Source: DAOTEJ01 sp035454085
GTDB lineage: Bacteria; Pseudomonadota; Gammaproteobacteria; Burkholderiales; Burkholderiaceae_F
Direction: 5' to 3'
DNA length: 64,000 nt
NCBI GenBank assembly: GCA_035454085.1
Contig: DAOTEJ010000001.1
Span: 77,570-141,569 of the forward strand
Part shown: in pieces, positions 62,682 through 64,000 of the stretch
How positions within the stretch are numbered: position 1 is the first letter of the stretch
How the letters are laid out: every line of letters begins with the position of its first letter
Notes under the pieces: generated by a model
Seen by the model: only the letters and a program-made list of their open reading frames with translations
Databases searched by the model: none
Told to the model about the DNA's origin: nothing
Made by a program: the position numbers and the translations under genes

Positions 62682-64000
62682 GTGCGGCTAGGGCTGCTCT
62701 TCGACCACGACTACGATGCGCGCGCCCACGCGCGCATCGGTCATGCCGACGGCCTGCAGTTCGCGCGTGCGGGCTTCGATCTGTTTTCCTTCCCCAGCAA
62801 TGCGGCGCTGGTCGGCTTCGATCTCGAGCGCTTCGCGCACAGACAGGCCGGGCGCGCGCGCCGCGAGGGCTGGGCGGGTGTCGTGTCGCACGACGAGCAG
62901 TTCGGTGCGCTGGCCGCCGCGCTGGTGGCCGAGCGCGCCGGCCTGCCGGGCGCCGCACCGCGCGCCATCGTGATGTGCCAGCACAAGCTCGCCATGCGGC
63001 GCCTGCTCGACGAGGTCTGCCCCGAGGCCAACGTGGGCTACGAGCCGCTCGCCTGCGGCTACGGCGATCCGATCCCCGAGGGCCTGGCCTACCCGCGCTT
63101 CGTCAAGCCGGTGAAGGCAGCGTTCTCGGTGCTGGCGCGCGCCGTGCCCGACCGCGCCAGCCTGCAGGCGCACACGCGTTTCGGGCGGCGCGAGCTGTGG
63201 GTGATCCGTCATCTGGTCGAGCCCTTCGAGCGCGTCGCGCGGCGCCTGGTGCCCGAGGCCGGCACGGCGCACCGGATGCTGCTCGAGGAGGTCGTGCACG
63301 CGCCGCAGTACAACCTCGACGGCTTCGTTCACGAGGGGAAGTTGCACGTGCTGGGGGTGGTCGACGCGCTCATGTATCCGGGCACGCAGGCCTTCCAGCG
63401 CTGGGAGTTCCCCTCGCGCCTGCCCGCCGCGGTGATCGAGCGTGCCGGCGCCGTGGCCGCGCGCTTCCTCGCGGCGGCAGGCTATCGCCAGGGCTTCTTC
63501 AACATGGAGTTCTTCCACGATCCGGCGAGCGACCGGCTCGCGGTGATCGAGTTCAACCCGCGTCTGGCCTCGCAGTTCGGGGACTTCTACCGCCAGGTCC
63601 TGGGAGTCGATCCGCATCGCATGGCGATCGCCCTGGCTACCGGCGCCGATCCCTGGTCCGTGCCGCGCGTGGCGCCCGCGGCGCGCGTGGCCGCGAGCCT
63701 GGTGTGGCGCGCCTTCGATCCTGATGCGGTGCCCGCGATGCCCGGCGCCCGCCGCCAGGCGCGGCTTACCGCGGCGCTGCCGGGCGCGGCGCTGCATCTG
63801 TACCCGCACCGCGGCCGTGCGCTGGCGCGCGACTTCAAGTGGATGGGCAACACGCGCTACGGCGTGCTCAACCTCGGCGCGCCCGACGCCGCCACCCTGA
63901 GCCGCGACGCCGCTCTCGCGGCGCGCCTGCTGGGCTGGCCGAACGCTCCCTATGCCGGGGCGGCAGGCGAGCGCGCCGCCCGCAACGCGGACTTCACGCC
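62682..64000 (+). CDS. ATP-grasp domain protein, partial
   Basis: At least 439 residues from GTG 62682 (VRLGLLFDHDYDARAHARIG), open to the right edge. It has an ATP-grasp fold: the ATP-binding region VMCQHKLAMRRLLDEVCPEA, PRFVKPVKAAFSVLARAV, RMLLEEVVHAPQYNLDGFVH, and the metal-binding block FNMEFFHDPASDRLAVIEFN followed by PRLASQF. Such enzymes ligate a carboxylate to an amine or thiol through an acylphosphate. I cannot assign a specific substrate; the overall layout is closest to carbamoyl-phosphate-synthase/biotin-carboxylase-like ligases. It begins 58 bp after pyk, so it may be cotranscribed. The GTG start is uncertain because no strong ribosome-binding site precedes it. Confidence 0.8.
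   Translation, partial: MRLGLLFDHDYDARAHARIGHADGLQFARAGFDLFSFPSNAALVGFDLERFAHRQAGRARREGWAGVVSHDEQFGALAAALVAERAGLPGAAPRAIVMCQHKLAMRRLLDEVCPEANVGYEPLACGYGDPIPEGLAYPRFVKPVKAAFSVLARAVPDRASLQAHTRFGRRELWVIRHLVEPFERVARRLVPEAGTAHRMLLEEVVHAPQYNLDGFVHEGKLHVLGVVDALMYPGTQAFQRWEFPSRLPAAVIERAGAVAARFLAAAGYRQGFFNMEFFHDPASDRLAVIEFNPRLASQFGDFYRQVLGVDPHRMAIALATGADPWSVPRVAPAARVAASLVWRAFDPDAVPAMPGARRQARLTAALPGAALHLYPHRGRALARDFKWMGNTRYGVLNLGAPDAATLSRDAALAARLLGWPNAPYAGAAGERAARNADFT

Overview
The window is a very GC-rich stretch of bacterial chromosome, densely packed with genes that often overlap at ATGA or GTGA junctions. Gene content and order point to a betaproteobacterium, most likely Burkholderiales: ruvC-ruvA-ruvB beside ffh, a CcsA/YpjD-like gene divergent from ffh, pilS-pilR followed by ampD and nrdA-nrdB, a lysine/alanine-rich H1-like histone gene, aroQ-accB-accC-prmA, and a tkt-gap-pgk-pyk cluster. 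This placement is inferred from gene order; no rRNA gene is present. Three 100-base runs of N mark scaffold gaps (15316-15415, 18107-18206, 46084-46183).

Layout. 1-5000 (minus): the start of exbB, tonB, the Holliday-junction genes ruvB/ruvA/ruvC, and ffh. 5000-10130 (plus): a cytochrome c assembly-type membrane protein, a small zinc-ribbon membrane protein, pilS-pilR, a thioredoxin-like protein and ampD, nearly all overlapping. 10200-14555: a promoter with two NrdR boxes, then nrdA-nrdB (class Ia ribonucleotide reductase). 14556-16510: a 590-bp region with little coding signal, the repeat-rich histone H1-like gene with a strong terminator, and yggT. 16520-23455 (minus): a PfkB sugar/nucleoside kinase, a DUF3426 protein, prmA, accC, accB, aroQ, a TlpA-type thioredoxin and an unrecognised conserved-looking protein. 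23500-34164 (plus): mpl, a YqiA-like esterase, a short-chain reductase, a YbaK-type deacylase, marC, an RNase II-family exonuclease, a second TonB-like protein, aroE, mtgA, mgtE and a LysE exporter.

34165-43416 (minus): an eight-gene operon coding for a dipeptide/oligopeptide ABC transporter (five genes), an N-formylglutamate amidohydrolase, an aspartoacylase-type deacylase and a KTSC-domain protein, followed by ubiD. 43417-48525: a long structured leader, a lytic transglycosylase, an aminotransferase, an intergenic inverted repeat beside a gap, and maeB. 48527-52425: a secreted barnase-type RNase with its barstar inhibitor, a YidB-like protein, rsmE, and a fused SpeD-SpeE polyamine enzyme. 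52426-64000: tkt, gap, pgk and pyk for central carbon flow, interrupted by a subtilisin-like protease with a GlyGly-CTERM tail and its convergent rhombosortase, and by sbcB; an ATP-grasp protein runs off the right edge.

Most of the window is core housekeeping chromosome, with no phage, CRISPR array or transposase. The parts most worth a second look are the S8 protease/rhombosortase pair, the SpeD-SpeE fusion, the RNase/barstar pair, the transporter-deacylase-KTSC operon, the tandem NrdR boxes, the exact 55-bp duplication flanking the gap in the histone gene, and two structured intergenic regions (43417-43889 and 45965-46058).
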